A stretch of 53,141 bases of DNA from Planctomycetota bacterium (lineage in GTDB: Bacteria; Planctomycetota; Planctomycetia; Pirellulales; UBA1268): NCBI GenBank assembly GCA_029978905.1, contig JAPOIM010000023.1, positions 1-53,141 of the forward strand, written 5' to 3'. The first letter of the stretch is position 1. Every line of letters starts with the position of its first letter. Positions 8,628 to 17,424 of this stretch are shown here, in pieces. The position numbers were made by a program, and so were the translations under genes. The notes below the pieces were generated by a model. The model was given only the letters and a program-made list of their open reading frames with translations. It was not told the origin of the DNA and made no database searches.

Positions 8628-9809
8628 TTAACGCCCTGCAGCAGATGATTTGGTCGCGTGGCCACCCTCGCGGCCGCCGTCGCCGAGCAGCGTCGTGATC
8701 ACCTGGGCATACACGCGGTGGCCAAAGTCGTTGGGATGGTTGACGCCATTGCCCGTCTGATCCCAGTCGTGCTTGCGTTCCAAAAATCCCTCCCAGATCG
8801 TCGTCAGGTCAGCGATAGCCACCCCAGGCCGTGCCAAGTCGACCAGCGCGGCTCGGTATTCCCCAAACGCCTCCTGCTTGAGCCGCGTCCAGTCGCGGTT
8901 GCCAAGCATCGTGGCGACGAGGATGAACTCACACTCCGGCACCTTTTCGCGGATCGCAGCAATCGTCCAGGCGATGTTCTCTTTGTACGACGCGGCTGAC
9001 CGCCCGGCGGAGTCATTCATGCCAAACGCGAGGATCACCAGATCCGGCTTCGCCGCCACCACCTTGTCGACCTGCGTCATCCCCCAGGCAGAGTCCATGC
9101 CTCCCACCGAGAGGTTGGTCATCTGCACGTCACCGCCACTGCGTTCGGCGAGATGGCGACGGACGAGCTCCGGGTAGGCCGGCTGAAACGGAGCCGCGTC
9201 GTACATGCCCGATGCGTTGGCACCTTCGGAAATGCTGTCACCGAGCGTGACAATCGAGAGCGGCTGCTTGGTGGCGAGGCGAGCGACTGAACGAGGCAGG
9301 CGGGCGGCATCGAAGGTAGGAAACGCCGACTTCCACTTCTCCTTCTCGTGGCGATAGGTGATGCACGTCTGCATCGACGCATACTCAAGACCCGCACCGA
9401 AGAGGATCTCACCGTTGCCGTCGCGATGCGTGAGCGCGTACTTCTGCGTGCCGGCCGGCCGCCGCAAGTCAGCTGCCGCCGTCGACACGATCCGCGAGCC
9501 CGCGGGCAGCACAATCGCTCGGCTGCCTGGTGCAACGACATAGTCGCGGCCCTCTTCATACGTCACATCGCCCGCGGAGTTCCGCACCGCGATCACCTCG
9601 CGGATCGGAAAGAGCACCGACGCCCGCGCCGTCTCCGCTCCTTCGTCGCGTACGAAGAGCACCGACTCCCCCTCCACGACATCTCCCAACCAAAACGGCC
9701 GCAGCTGTTCCGGCCGATACTGCCAGGCCTCCGCCGCCTCGTCAGCAACCGCGAAGGTCGCCCCCACAGCAATAAGTGCAAACGCCAGCTCCCCAGCACG
9801 CCTGATCAT
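8628..9809 (-). CDS. Exported SGNH/GDSL hydrolase (esterase)
   Basis: A 393-residue esterase. I chose the ATG that gives a signal peptide (MIRRAGELAFALIAVGATFAVADE); a longer frame starts 15 codons earlier. Residues 30-165 are a beta domain, and the SGNH fold follows. Block I is TLGDSIS with the catalytic serine, the oxyanion glycine is in SVGGMDS, block III is AFGMND, and GVNHPNDFGH carries the catalytic histidine. Members remove acyl groups from polysaccharides. The last 15 residues (GGREGGHATKSSAAGR) differ from the duplicated end at 6967-7119 and appear to come from the inserted DNA. Confidence 0.9.
   Translation of the reverse strand: MIRRAGELAFALIAVGATFAVADEAAEAWQYRPEQLRPFWLGDVVEGESVLFVRDEGAETARASVLFPIREVIAVRNSAGDVTYEEGRDYVVAPGSRAIVLPAGSRIVSTAAADLRRPAGTQKYALTHRDGNGEILFGAGLEYASMQTCITYRHEKEKWKSAFPTFDAARLPRSVARLATKQPLSIVTLGDSISEGANASGMYDAAPFQPAYPELVRRHLAERSGGDVQMTNLSVGGMDSAWGMTQVDKVVAAKPDLVILAFGMNDSAGRSAASYKENIAWTIAAIREKVPECEFILVATMLGNRDWTRLKQEAFGEYRAALVDLARPGVAIADLTTIWEGFLERKHDWDQTGNGVNHPNDFGHRVYAQVITTLLGDGGREGGHATKSSAAGR
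8680..8813. repeat. 134-bp direct repeat, copy 2
   Basis: The second copy of the repeat at 6986-7119, inside the intact SGNH hydrolase gene. The unit between the starts of the two copies is 1694 bp and includes the AbiE-type pair. No integrase or transposase gene lies between the copies. Confidence 0.97.
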
Positions 9810-9914
9810 CACCCAGCCTCCTGCTCGCGTTCTCACCAAACCGGCCGCCGACAACCACTGCCCGGGACCTCAGCCAGCCTCCAATCGCTAGAAACGAGCT
9901 GATTCATTGAGAAA

Positions 9915-9944
9915 TTGACGCATGCGTCCCACAGCATGCAAAAT
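9915..9944 (+). promoter_or_regulatory. Candidate promoter/operator of the VapBC pair
   Basis: TTGACG and CAAAAT are separated by 18 bp, a reasonable housekeeping-type promoter. The palindrome ACGCATGCGT (9918-9927) overlaps the -35 box, and GCATGC recurs at 9934-9939 beside the -10. Ribbon-helix-helix antitoxins repress their own promoters through such repeats. The start codon follows only about 12 bp after the -10 box, so the leader would be very short. Confidence 0.5.
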
Positions 9945-9955
9945 GTACCGAAACA

Positions 9956-10204
9956 ATGAGTCACTTAACCGTTCGAAACATTCCTGTCGCAGTTGAGGCC
10001 GAGCTTCGGTTGCTGGCTGAACGCTCAGGGCTAAGCCTCAATCAGACCGTGATCGAGTTGCTTGAAAAGGCGGTAGGTGTAAAGTCTGGCCTCCGGCAGC
10101 GAGATCTGTCTGCGATCGCGGCCACGTGGGACGACGGCGAGGCCGACGCCTTTGATCGTGCAACAGGTTTGTTCGAGTCCGTAGACGACGAGGTCTGGCG
10201 GTGA
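9956..10204 (+). CDS. vapB: VapB/FitA-like ribbon-helix-helix antitoxin
   Basis: An 82-residue antitoxin. Residues 1-45 (LTVRNIPVAVEAELRLLAE, then GLSLNQTVIELLEKAVG) form a ribbon-helix-helix DNA-binding domain of the Arc/FitA type. The acidic tail (WDDGEADAFDRATGLFESVDDEVW) would bind and block the toxin. It overlaps the toxin start by 4 nt (GTGA), the usual coupled arrangement. The palindromes upstream suggest autoregulation by the complex. Confidence 0.87.
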   Translation: MSHLTVRNIPVAVEAELRLLAERSGLSLNQTVIELLEKAVGVKSGLRQRDLSAIAATWDDGEADAFDRATGLFESVDDEVWR

Positions 10205-10593
10205 TCCGCCTCTGTCTCGACACGTCCGCGTACAGTCGTCTCATGCGCGGCAAGCCGACGCTCCAGGCACGGCTTGAGGCAGTGGATGAACTTCTCTTGC
10301 CGGTCACCATGCTCGGGGAGTTGTACCCCGGCTTCCAAGGCGGGAACCGGTTGGCGGAAAACCTCTCTTTGCTCGGTAATTTCCGACGTCAGCCAGGCGT
10401 TGTGATCGTGGACACCACAGACACCATAGCGCAGCGGTACGCCGCGATCGTAGCGACGCTCAAGCTGCAGGGCACTCCCATACCTACCAACGACATCTGG
10501 ATCGCAGCGACCGCGCTCGAAAATGGTGGCCACTTAGTTGCGTACGACGCTCACTTTGAGGCAGTCCCCGGACTGATTGTGGAAGCTCCTTAA
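10201..10593 (+). CDS. vapC: PIN-domain ribonuclease toxin, VapC family
   Basis: A 130-residue PIN domain spanning nearly the whole protein. The acidic residues that hold Mg/Mn are D7 (CLDTSAY), E40 (MLGELYPG), D98 (TNDIWIAA) and D116 (AYDAHF), a complete active site. VapC toxins cut tRNA or rRNA when freed from VapB. It starts with GTG overlapping the antitoxin stop. Nothing suggests decay, so the module looks functional. Confidence 0.9.
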   Translation: MIRLCLDTSAYSRLMRGKPTLQARLEAVDELLLPVTMLGELYPGFQGGNRLAENLSLLGNFRRQPGVVIVDTTDTIAQRYAAIVATLKLQGTPIPTNDIWIAATALENGGHLVAYDAHFEAVPGLIVEAP

Positions 10594-10775
10594 CGCTCAC
10601 TGGCCGGAGATCGAAAGACGCCGCCGCAAGCGGCCTCGACAGCGATCTCTCACTCCAGCCATTGTCGTCAGCCGCCACGCACGCGAGCATGACGTTTCAT
10701 GGACGACACACCCGCGTTCGCCACCTTGGCGATCAAGCGCCCACTCCTCACCCACGTCCCAACCGAGCCACCGGC

Positions 10776-11198
10776 ATGAAATCCCTCACCGAGCACCTGA
10801 CCTTCACGCTGCCAGCCCGCATGGCTTTCCGCAACATCACGCCTGAGGTTGAAGCCCTTGTCGCGCAGTCTGGCATTCGCGAGGGGCTCTGCCTTGTGAA
10901 TGCGATGCACATCACGGCTAGCGTGTTTATCAACGATGACGAACCCGGCCTCCACGAAGACTACAAGCAGTGGCTTGAAGGTCTGGCCCCCTTTGACGCC
11001 TCACCCAACCGCTACGCCCACAACCGCACCGGAGAAGACAATGCCGACGCCCACATGAAGCGACAGGTGATGGGCCGCGAGGTGGTGGTGGCCGTCACGG
11101 ACGGCACGCTCGACTTCGGCCCCTGGGAGCAGATCTTCTACGGCGAGTTCGACGGCCGCCGCCCCAAACGCGTGCTCGTGAAGATCATCGGGGACTAG
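10776..11198 (+). CDS. YjbQ/UPF0047 family protein
   Basis: A 140-residue protein matching the whole YjbQ family: [54 protein letters not shown] and the terminal RVLVKIIG. Family members form trimers and have weak thiamine-phosphate synthase activity; their main cellular role is unsettled. The conserved His, Asn and Asp residues are present. The frame could extend upstream to 10662, but that part has no family similarity. Its stop overlaps the convergent membrane-protein stop by 4 bp. Confidence 0.88.
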   Translation: MKSLTEHLTFTLPARMAFRNITPEVEALVAQSGIREGLCLVNAMHITASVFINDDEPGLHEDYKQWLEGLAPFDASPNRYAHNRTGEDNADAHMKRQVMGREVVVAVTDGTLDFGPWEQIFYGEFDGRRPKRVLVKIIGD

Positions 11199-11596
11199 TA
11201 AATCAGAGCCCAGGGGAAGGTGAACAAACTCGTCACCCCGCACAAAGCCGCGAGCCCGAAGAACACGCCCGCTGCCACCCTCAAGCCTCGGTGTTTGGTC
11301 GTGACAGACCGCCGACGGCAGACAAGGGCGCCGACCAAGGAGATGGTTCCGAGACTCGCGGTCGCGGAGGAGAACACCGCCATCCGCAACTGCTGCCGCT
11401 CAAATCCGTCGGACATGTACCCAAATCCGCAGCCACCGGGAATGACTTCACCATCTGGGCCAAGCGCCGCGGCAAGCGACGTTTCCGCCCATGCGGTGAT
11501 CAGGAGCACAAGCGCCAACACGACCACGCGGGTGCGCTCGGCAGCCCGGCTGTCGGCATGCCACGAGCAGGCACGAAAAAGCCCAGGCGAAACCAT
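11195..11596 (-). CDS. Small hypothetical membrane protein
   Basis: About 133 residues with three hydrophobic segments: [13 protein letters not shown] near the N-terminus, a middle one ending GALVCRR, and the C-terminal [16 protein letters not shown] recognise no family. The ATG used here lies inside the tRNA terminator hairpin at 11578-11614, which is awkward. A GTG about 25 codons downstream, just before the first hydrophobic segment, may be the true start. An open frame runs much further upstream, but it crosses the tRNA gene and is not real coding sequence. Confidence 0.45.
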   Translation of the reverse strand: MVSPGLFRACSWHADSRAAERTRVVVLALVLLITAWAETSLAAALGPDGEVIPGGCGFGYMSDGFERQQLRMAVFSSATASLGTISLVGALVCRRRSVTTKHRGLRVAAGVFFGLAALCGVTSLFTFPWALIY

Positions 11597-11614
11597 GCGT
11601 TTCACCCGGGCTTT
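11578..11614 (-). terminator. Rho-independent terminator of tRNA-Ser
   Basis: Read on the minus strand, AAAGCCCGGGTGAAAC pairs with GTTTCGCCTGGGCTTT over 16 bp with two G-T wobbles. A 5-nt loop separates the arms, and a run of five T follows. It begins about 18 bases after the tRNA 3' end. Confidence 0.85.
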
Positions 11615-11631
11615 CTGCGATAGTATCGAGG

Positions 11632-11714
11632 CGGAGGGCATGGGATTCGAACCCACAATCCCTTTCGGGACATCTGATTTCGAGTCAGACCGCTGGCCAA
11701 TTCGCTTACCCTCC
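11632..11714 (-). tRNA. tRNA-Ser, anticodon CGA
   Basis: An 83-nt class II tRNA. The acceptor is GGAGGGT pairing with GCCCTCC (one T-G wobble), and the discriminator is G, as serine tRNAs need. The anticodon stem TCTGA/TCAGA encloses the loop CTCGAAA, giving anticodon CGA (codon UCG). A long variable arm with GTCCCGAAAGGGAT follows, then the T loop GGTTCGAATCC. The 3' CCA is not encoded. Confidence 0.95.
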
Positions 11715-11835
11715 ATGTCGGTCGACGATCGAAGTCTAGCACCCAGCGTTTGCTGAGAAAACATCCGCTTGCATCTCGGCGAAAACCCACACTCTCCCCC
11801 GCCTTTCGCCGCACTCTTCCCCCGCCCTCGCTGAC

Positions 11836-12246
11836 ATGCCCGCCACCAACGCTCCTGCCTTCCGACGCCTCGCCAAGCCACTTGCGGCCTGCACCGCGGC
11901 CTACACCGTCGTGTTGGTGGCCGCCACCCACTACCCAAACCCGCAAGAACTGCTCGAGTACAGCCTCGTGCAGTCAGACAAAACGCTGCACTTCATCGCC
12001 TACGGCATTCTTGGCCTGCTCGTGGGAGCCACCCTTGCCTCCGCAGGTCGACACACCCTCCGCACGCTGGCCCTCGCCCTGCTCGCCCTCGCCGTGTTTG
12101 CCGCCGTTGATGAGGCCACGCAGCCGCTGTTTGGCCGCTACGCCGACGTGCTCGACTGGGGCTACGACTGCATCGGTCTGGTTGGAGGGATTGCACTGGC
12201 CACGACGGTCATTGGCTGTTTCTCACGGACATCTCCCACCCGCTAA
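11836..12246 (+). CDS. VanZ-like membrane protein
   Basis: A 136-residue protein with four hydrophobic segments. The VanZ-type pattern is visible: SDKTLHFIAYGILGLLVG, then AAVDEATQPLFGRYADVLDWGYDCIGLVGG, which holds the conserved Asp-Glu, Gln and Arg-Asp residues. VanZ gives low-level teicoplanin resistance in enterococci, but most distant members have no known role. The gene diverges from tRNA-Ser and appears monocistronic. A GGTTCACG/CGTGAACC hairpin (12252-12273) follows the stop but has no T-run. Confidence 0.82.
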   Translation: MPATNAPAFRRLAKPLAACTAAYTVVLVAATHYPNPQELLEYSLVQSDKTLHFIAYGILGLLVGATLASAGRHTLRTLALALLALAVFAAVDEATQPLFGRYADVLDWGYDCIGLVGGIALATTVIGCFSRTSPTR

Positions 12247-12251
12247 GCCAG

Positions 12252-12273
12252 GGTTCACGCCTCGTCGTGAACC
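12252..12273. other. Perfect hairpin downstream of the VanZ-like gene
   Basis: GGTTCACG and CGTGAACC pair over 8 bp around a 6-nt loop. It lies six bases after the stop codon. Without a T-run it is not a canonical intrinsic terminator, but it may protect or end the transcript. Confidence 0.4.
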
Positions 12274-12443
12274 GCTCGCACGACCTGTACCACCTGCTCT
12301 TGCCGTAGCGGCGACGCCAGTTCTGACGATCTGACCGAGCAGCTCCCCTTGAGGTGTCGGTTGCTGGCGAACCTGCCGATCCTTGTGGGGTGGCGAGTGA
12401 AGAGGCGCCGGCCGGCCGCCCCACCGACCACAGGGAGACCTTC

Positions 12444-12737
12444 ATGGCAAAGAACACCTGGCGACTCGTCAGCCAAAACCGTGATGGGGATCTGGTGATC
12501 CACGACTACGACTCACCAGAACCCATCCTCCGCGCGCACCTGCAGATCGGCATCGACGACTGCTCGACCGATCTCGACCTGCGGGGAGCTCCCGTGTTTC
12601 GGCATCTCGTCGGCCCCATGCCGGAAGGCAAGACCGTGGTACGTTACGAAACTCCGGAGGTGTTCGAGGTGCTCACTCGTGAGTGGTCGATGCCCCGGCC
12701 GAAACGGACACGTCGCGCCCGGTCCCGCTCTTCATGA
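12444..12737 (+). CDS. Hypothetical protein
   Basis: A 97-residue soluble protein beginning MAKNTWRLVSQNRDGDLVIHDY, followed by an acidic middle (IGIDDCSTDLDLRG) and a strongly basic tail (RPKRTRRARSRSS). AGGGAG precedes the ATG at good spacing, which fixes the start. I recognise no family. The basic tail could touch nucleic acid, but that is only a composition argument. Confidence 0.62.
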   Translation: MAKNTWRLVSQNRDGDLVIHDYDSPEPILRAHLQIGIDDCSTDLDLRGAPVFRHLVGPMPEGKTVVRYETPEVFEVLTREWSMPRPKRTRRARSRSS

Positions 12738-12772
12738 GCGGGTCGGCCGTCTGGCCGTTAAGTCCCGCCTGA

Positions 12773-13138
<366 letters not shown>

Positions 13139-13151
13139 CGTGGGTTGGGGG

Positions 13152-16100
13152 CTACTGCCACCACTGCCGCAGCCGATCCAACATGCCCGTGCGTTCGGGT
13201 GGACGCGTGGCCTCGGCTGCCGCCGCACGCTGACGATCCCCTTCTTGGGCAGCAACCGCGACAGCCTTTTCGTCGATATAGGTTTCCAGAAACCGTGGCC
13301 AGTGTCCGTCGAGCTCCAGCACGCTTGCCCCCACGTCGCCGGCATGGAGTTGGTGATCGATCAGCGCGAGCATCTTGGAGAGTTGCACGCGCTGCGACTC
13401 ATCAAACGCGAGATCAAACACCCGCACCTCGTCGAGGCAGACCTTTCCCGGGCCGAGCAGGTCGAGCCGCACACGCACCGACTCAAGCCCCTGTGTTGGC
13501 AGGTCGTCGACCTCGAGCACAATCTGCGACCACTCCGACGAGAGCGGCATCGCCGCTTCACCCCGGCCAACCGGAGCAAAGCGGTAGTACTCGTGCCGCC
13601 CTTGCAGTCCTTCCACGGCAATCCGCAGTGGCGGCTGAGGGTTGCCCTCTTCGATCCGCAACCAGACCGATACGCTCAGCCTGCCCGTTTTGGGAGCCGC
13701 AAATGGATTGCTCCGCAGTGTCGAAAGGCCGTGCGGTGAGGCGAACTGCAAGGCGTTTCGCTCACCATCCTCCTCACCAACAACCCGCCCCTCGGCAGCC
13801 GAGAGCGTGCCACGGTTTTTCTCCACGAGCTCCCAGCCTGACACCGACTGCCGTACCACCTTCATGGCGAAATCGGGATTGTCGAGCACCGCCAGCGGCA
13901 CCGGATACTCAAGCACCCCGCGTCGCTCTCGCAGCGATGCCAGCTTTGCCTCGACCGCCTTATACACCTGCGGCTCGAATGTTGCGGTCACTTCCTCGAT
14001 CTCAGCCGATTCCACCAGCCTGACGGCTCGCAATCCCCATGGCAGGAGCGGCACTTCGACGACTCCGGCCTGCACCGGGAGCAGTTCCCCTGTTGCCGCA
14101 TCCACGGCAGAGCTCCCGGCATCGCTCACGTGGAGGACGGCCGTGCAGGCAACAGGAGAGGCGTTGACCACGCTGGTCACGACCGCGCCCGCTTCGTGTG
14201 CCGTGCGGACCACCAGCGGCCGAGCCACCGCATCGACAGCTCGCATACCCCGTGCAGGCAAGACCGAAACCGTCTCGCTGATCGCCTGCCGCGCCACCTG
14301 TTCGCCCCCGGCGAAGAGTGTGGCATCGATGATCGCCTCAATGTCGTTTCCAGCGATCGGCCCACTGACCACCTCAGTGAGATCGTCGCCAACCGCCACC
14401 GCGTGCACCAGAGCCACCGACGATCCGCCCGCCTGCCCAGGAGGGAAGGGCGATGCCTGAATCACTTTTTGGAGCCCCACCGCATGCGGCTGCTCCACAT
14501 GCACGGCGATGCGACGCTCCGCCTGACTCATGTCGACAGCCAGCCGCGGCGAACGACTCATCGCTCGCAGCGTGCTCGCCTCAACCAGTTCCACATCGCC
14601 ACCGTGCGCCCGCGGCTGGGCAAGGACCAGCTGCGGGTGCGACGTGATCAGCGAGGGCTCGAGCCCGATCTCTCGCAGCAGCCCAAGATCACCACCTCCC
14701 GAGGCAAGTGTGGGACGGAACCGTTTGGCGAGCGGCCCCTGCGTGAAAAGGGTCGTGGGAATGACATGCACATCGATCGCACCAGCTTCGGCAGCCACCG
14801 CATCCGCGAGGCGACGGTGGAACGCGGCCACCTGGCCGCACCGCCACTCCATCCAGGCGCTTTTCACATCGCCCGTGGTCACCAGCGCGGCCCGTTCGGC
14901 AAACCGCCCGCTTCCCTGGGTGGGCATGTCCAGCCCGGTGTCCGACATGAAGCGGGCCACGGTGGCGTCATCGAGCCCCCACTCCACGCCCGGCAGATGC
15001 AGCCAACCGTCGTGCGGACAGAGGAGCGCGATACCACGCACGGCAGGACGATCGGCCACCCGACGAGCCATATCGATCACCAGCTGCTCCACCGCATCTT
15101 GAACCCGCGGATCGAGCACGTTGTAGCGAACCACGCCGTCCTCATCACCCGGAGGCTCACCATCTGCCCCCACACATTCGATGCCAACAGCCGTGCTGCC
15201 ACCTCGCAGCCGCAACGCTTCCAGCGACGCCAGCGGCCCACTGCACTCGAGAGCCGGAACAAGCTCCAACTCTTCTCGCTGAAACACGCGACAGAGCAAC
15301 TCAAGCACGTCCTTCGTCGCGGCATGCTGGCCCGTGGGCGCGAGAAGGCCATTGTCCCAGCGACTCCCACCACTGTGTACGTCGGAAGGCCATGCGGGGG
15401 TGCCATCGGCATACACCGACACCACGCTGCCTGCTGCGGATTGATGCTTAAGGAGTTCAGCCATCCGCTCGGCCGCAGTCAGGAAACCCTCCCAGTCATC
15501 CACTGGCCGGCCGGTCTCTTTGTCGACTTTGGCGCTCACCCCGAAGCGAGCGAAATCTGGAGCCGACGCGAGTCCAAGGATTTTCTTCTTCAACGCTCCC
15601 GAAGGTGCAGGAAGGGCGGCGGGCAATCGCTCAGGACCAGAGAGCACCCGCAGCCGACCAAGCATGAGATCACTGCGAACCGACAGATTGACCAGCACTA
15701 CCATCGGGGTCTTCGTCCGTGGCCAGAAGACCTGCCGGTAGCTCGCCATTCCAGGCGTTGCACCATAGGCCGACCGACGTGCCTCAAAGCCACCCGACCA
15801 GACCACCTGCTCGATCACGCCGAGTGCGTTTGGCTCAAGCACACACACCGCCACCGCCGCGTCTTGATCTGTCGGATACTCGACCTCAAGCAGGTGCGGC
15901 TTCCCCGGCGTGGCTCCCGGCACCACCACGGCTTCCCAGGCAGGGTCGTTGGGGGAGGGAGACGCCGGCAGCTGCAGCATCATCCCAAGCGGATGCTTCG
16001 CGGGGATCCCATGCCCTCCTGGCAGGGGCCCACTGAAACGAGGAAAGAGCGACTCCATCGAGCGCCCCACGGCTGGCCCATCCGTCGGCAGCAGCGACAC

Positions 16101-17255
16101 CGCGTCTCCCGCGTCGTCGTCCCCCCCGAAACCGGGTAACCGCCCAAAGCCTGGCAGCCGGGTGGCGAGGTCGCCCATCGCCGGCACGTCGAGCGATGGC
16201 ACCGCAGGCAACGGCACCGTCGGCATTGCGGGGATGCCGGAGAGCCGCCGCAGCCTGTCGAAAAACCGGGGATTTCCTGCATCAAACTCGTAGAGCGTGT
16301 TCCACGACTGCAGTTCGGCGGGAGGGTCGGCGCGGCGGCTCACCGCCACAAACTGAACACGGCGGCTGGCGAGCGGGCGGGCCCACCGCAGACCACCCGA
16401 CTCCAACACCTGCATCTGCAGCTCGTACACCCCTTCCTCATCCGGCAACGGCACCTCGCACACCACCGGTTCAAAGCTCCGCAAGATGCGACCGTCGGCG
16501 GCCACTACATCGCGTGGCTCGTCATCCTCAAGGAGATAGGTCTGCGAGGAGATCGCCTTCCCATCCTCAGGCTGGATCAACGCCACCTGCAGTTCGCGGC
16601 GTGTGCTGCTGTCGCTCCGCAGCGGCAAGGTTGGCTGAATCGTGACTGACAGCCGCTCCCCCGCGGTGCGAACGGCCGACGCATCGGCACCGTCGCCCGC
16701 GAACGTCAGCTGCAGTTCGTCGCCAGCGGCACGAGACACCGAAAGTCGATTGCCATCGTGATCGATCGCCTGCTGTTTCCCTCGGAGGAGAAACTGCATC
16801 ACCGGCTCATCAAGCCGCGTCGAAAACGGACCATCCGTGCCCTCGATATCCACGACGAGGCGACAGTGTTGCCAATCGGCGAGGGTGATATCGAAGCCGT
16901 CGAAGTCCCGCGGGGGGGTTTGCCCAAAGCCGATTTCGCGGCGGTCAATCCGCAAGCCAAGCTGCGGATCCACGTCTTCACACAGCGACGCCACACGCAC
17001 GATTTCGCCACAGCCTTCCGCCGCGCCACTGTCGGGCACCAGGCGAACGGATCCCCGCCAACTGCGGTCGAGCCCTCCCCCCCAGGCAATGCGGAGTGTG
17101 ATCGGAGGGGGCGGCGTGGCGCGCTCCTCATCTCCAAACTCCCCAAACCCTTGCGCGACCGCGCTCAACGGCTTCCAGCAGCCACACACCGCCAGCACGA
17201 GCACAGCGGCTCGCACCAAGCGAGGAAGGTGAGTGGATGAGGGCGTGAACGACAT
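13152..17255 (-). CDS. Giant secreted protein with glycosidase-like TIM-barrel region
   Basis: A 1367-residue exported protein. A signal peptide (residues 1-34, ending PLSAVAQG) is followed by beta-rich domains to about residue 500. Roughly residues 560-900 resemble family 10-like glycosidase barrels: YNVLDPRVQDAVEQLV, then AVRGIALLCPHDGW and later AWMEWRCGQVAAFHRRLAD. About 1195-1300 looks like a jelly-roll carbohydrate-binding domain (LSVSVWLRIEEGNPQPPLR, VCLDEVRVFDL). The C-terminus is helical with basic and glutamine-rich stretches. I cannot name a catalytic acid pair with confidence, so enzyme activity is unproven. Similar long proteins are common in planctomycetes. The next gene upstream on the same strand is the degenerate sulfatase. 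Confidence 0.78.
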   Translation of the reverse strand: MSFTPSSTHLPRLVRAAVLVLAVCGCWKPLSAVAQGFGEFGDEERATPPPPITLRIAWGGGLDRSWRGSVRLVPDSGAAEGCGEIVRVASLCEDVDPQLGLRIDRREIGFGQTPPRDFDGFDITLADWQHCRLVVDIEGTDGPFSTRLDEPVMQFLLRGKQQAIDHDGNRLSVSRAAGDELQLTFAGDGADASAVRTAGERLSVTIQPTLPLRSDSSTRRELQVALIQPEDGKAISSQTYLLEDDEPRDVVAADGRILRSFEPVVCEVPLPDEEGVYELQMQVLESGGLRWARPLASRRVQFVAVSRRADPPAELQSWNTLYEFDAGNPRFFDRLRRLSGIPAMPTVPLPAVPSLDVPAMGDLATRLPGFGRLPGFGGDDDAGDAVSLLPTDGPAVGRSMESLFPRFSGPLPGGHGIPAKHPLGMMLQLPASPSPNDPAWEAVVVPGATPGKPHLLEVEYPTDQDAAVAVCVLEPNALGVIEQVVWSGGFEARRSAYGATPGMASYRQVFWPRTKTPMVVLVNLSVRSDLMLGRLRVLSGPERLPAALPAPSGALKKKILGLASAPDFARFGVSAKVDKETGRPVDDWEGFLTAAERMAELLKHQSAAGSVVSVYADGTPAWPSDVHSGGSRWDNGLLAPTGQHAATKDVLELLCRVFQREELELVPALECSGPLASLEALRLRGGSTAVGIECVGADGEPPGDEDGVVRYNVLDPRVQDAVEQLVIDMARRVADRPAVRGIALLCPHDGWLHLPGVEWGLDDATVARFMSDTGLDMPTQGSGRFAERAALVTTGDVKSAWMEWRCGQVAAFHRRLADAVAAEAGAIDVHVIPTTLFTQGPLAKRFRPTLASGGGDLGLLREIGLEPSLITSHPQLVLAQPRAHGGDVELVEASTLRAMSRSPRLAVDMSQAERRIAVHVEQPHAVGLQKVIQASPFPPGQAGGSSVALVHAVAVGDDLTEVVSGPIAGNDIEAIIDATLFAGGEQVARQAISETVSVLPARGMRAVDAVARPLVVRTAHEAGAVVTSVVNASPVACTAVLHVSDAGSSAVDAATGELLPVQAGVVEVPLLPWGLRAVRLVESAEIEEVTATFEPQVYKAVEAKLASLRERRGVLEYPVPLAVLDNPDFAMKVVRQSVSGWELVEKNRGTLSAAEGRVVGEEDGERNALQFASPHGLSTLRSNPFAAPKTGRLSVSVWLRIEEGNPQPPLRIAVEGLQGRHEYYRFAPVGRGEAAMPLSSEWSQIVLEVDDLPTQGLESVRVRLDLLGPGKVCLDEVRVFDLAFDESQRVQLSKMLALIDHQLHAGDVGASVLELDGHWPRFLETYIDEKAVAVAAQEGDRQRAAAAEATRPPERTGMLDRLRQWWQ

Positions 17256-17424
17256 CGCAGGAACAGTGCCCGGGGAATCACCCCACGGGCGTCGTCACGG
17301 CGGCGCCTGAGGGGGGCGGGGATCGTAGCGATCCCGCACCGCTGCGACAAAGCCGCTTTTCCGAGCAAAAAGTCCCGTAAACAGGAGTTTCAACACCCTT
17401 TTTCACAAGATTCTCCGCCGCCAC

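Noticed and set aside
6986..8813. Insertion sequence or transposon
   Set aside because: There is no transposase, no terminal inverted repeats and no short target duplication; the direct repeats are gene sequence.
14130..16139. A 669-codon plus-strand frame
   Set aside because: It is antisense to the giant secreted protein, which has a signal peptide and recognisable domains; the frame has no domain and is Arg/His-rich.
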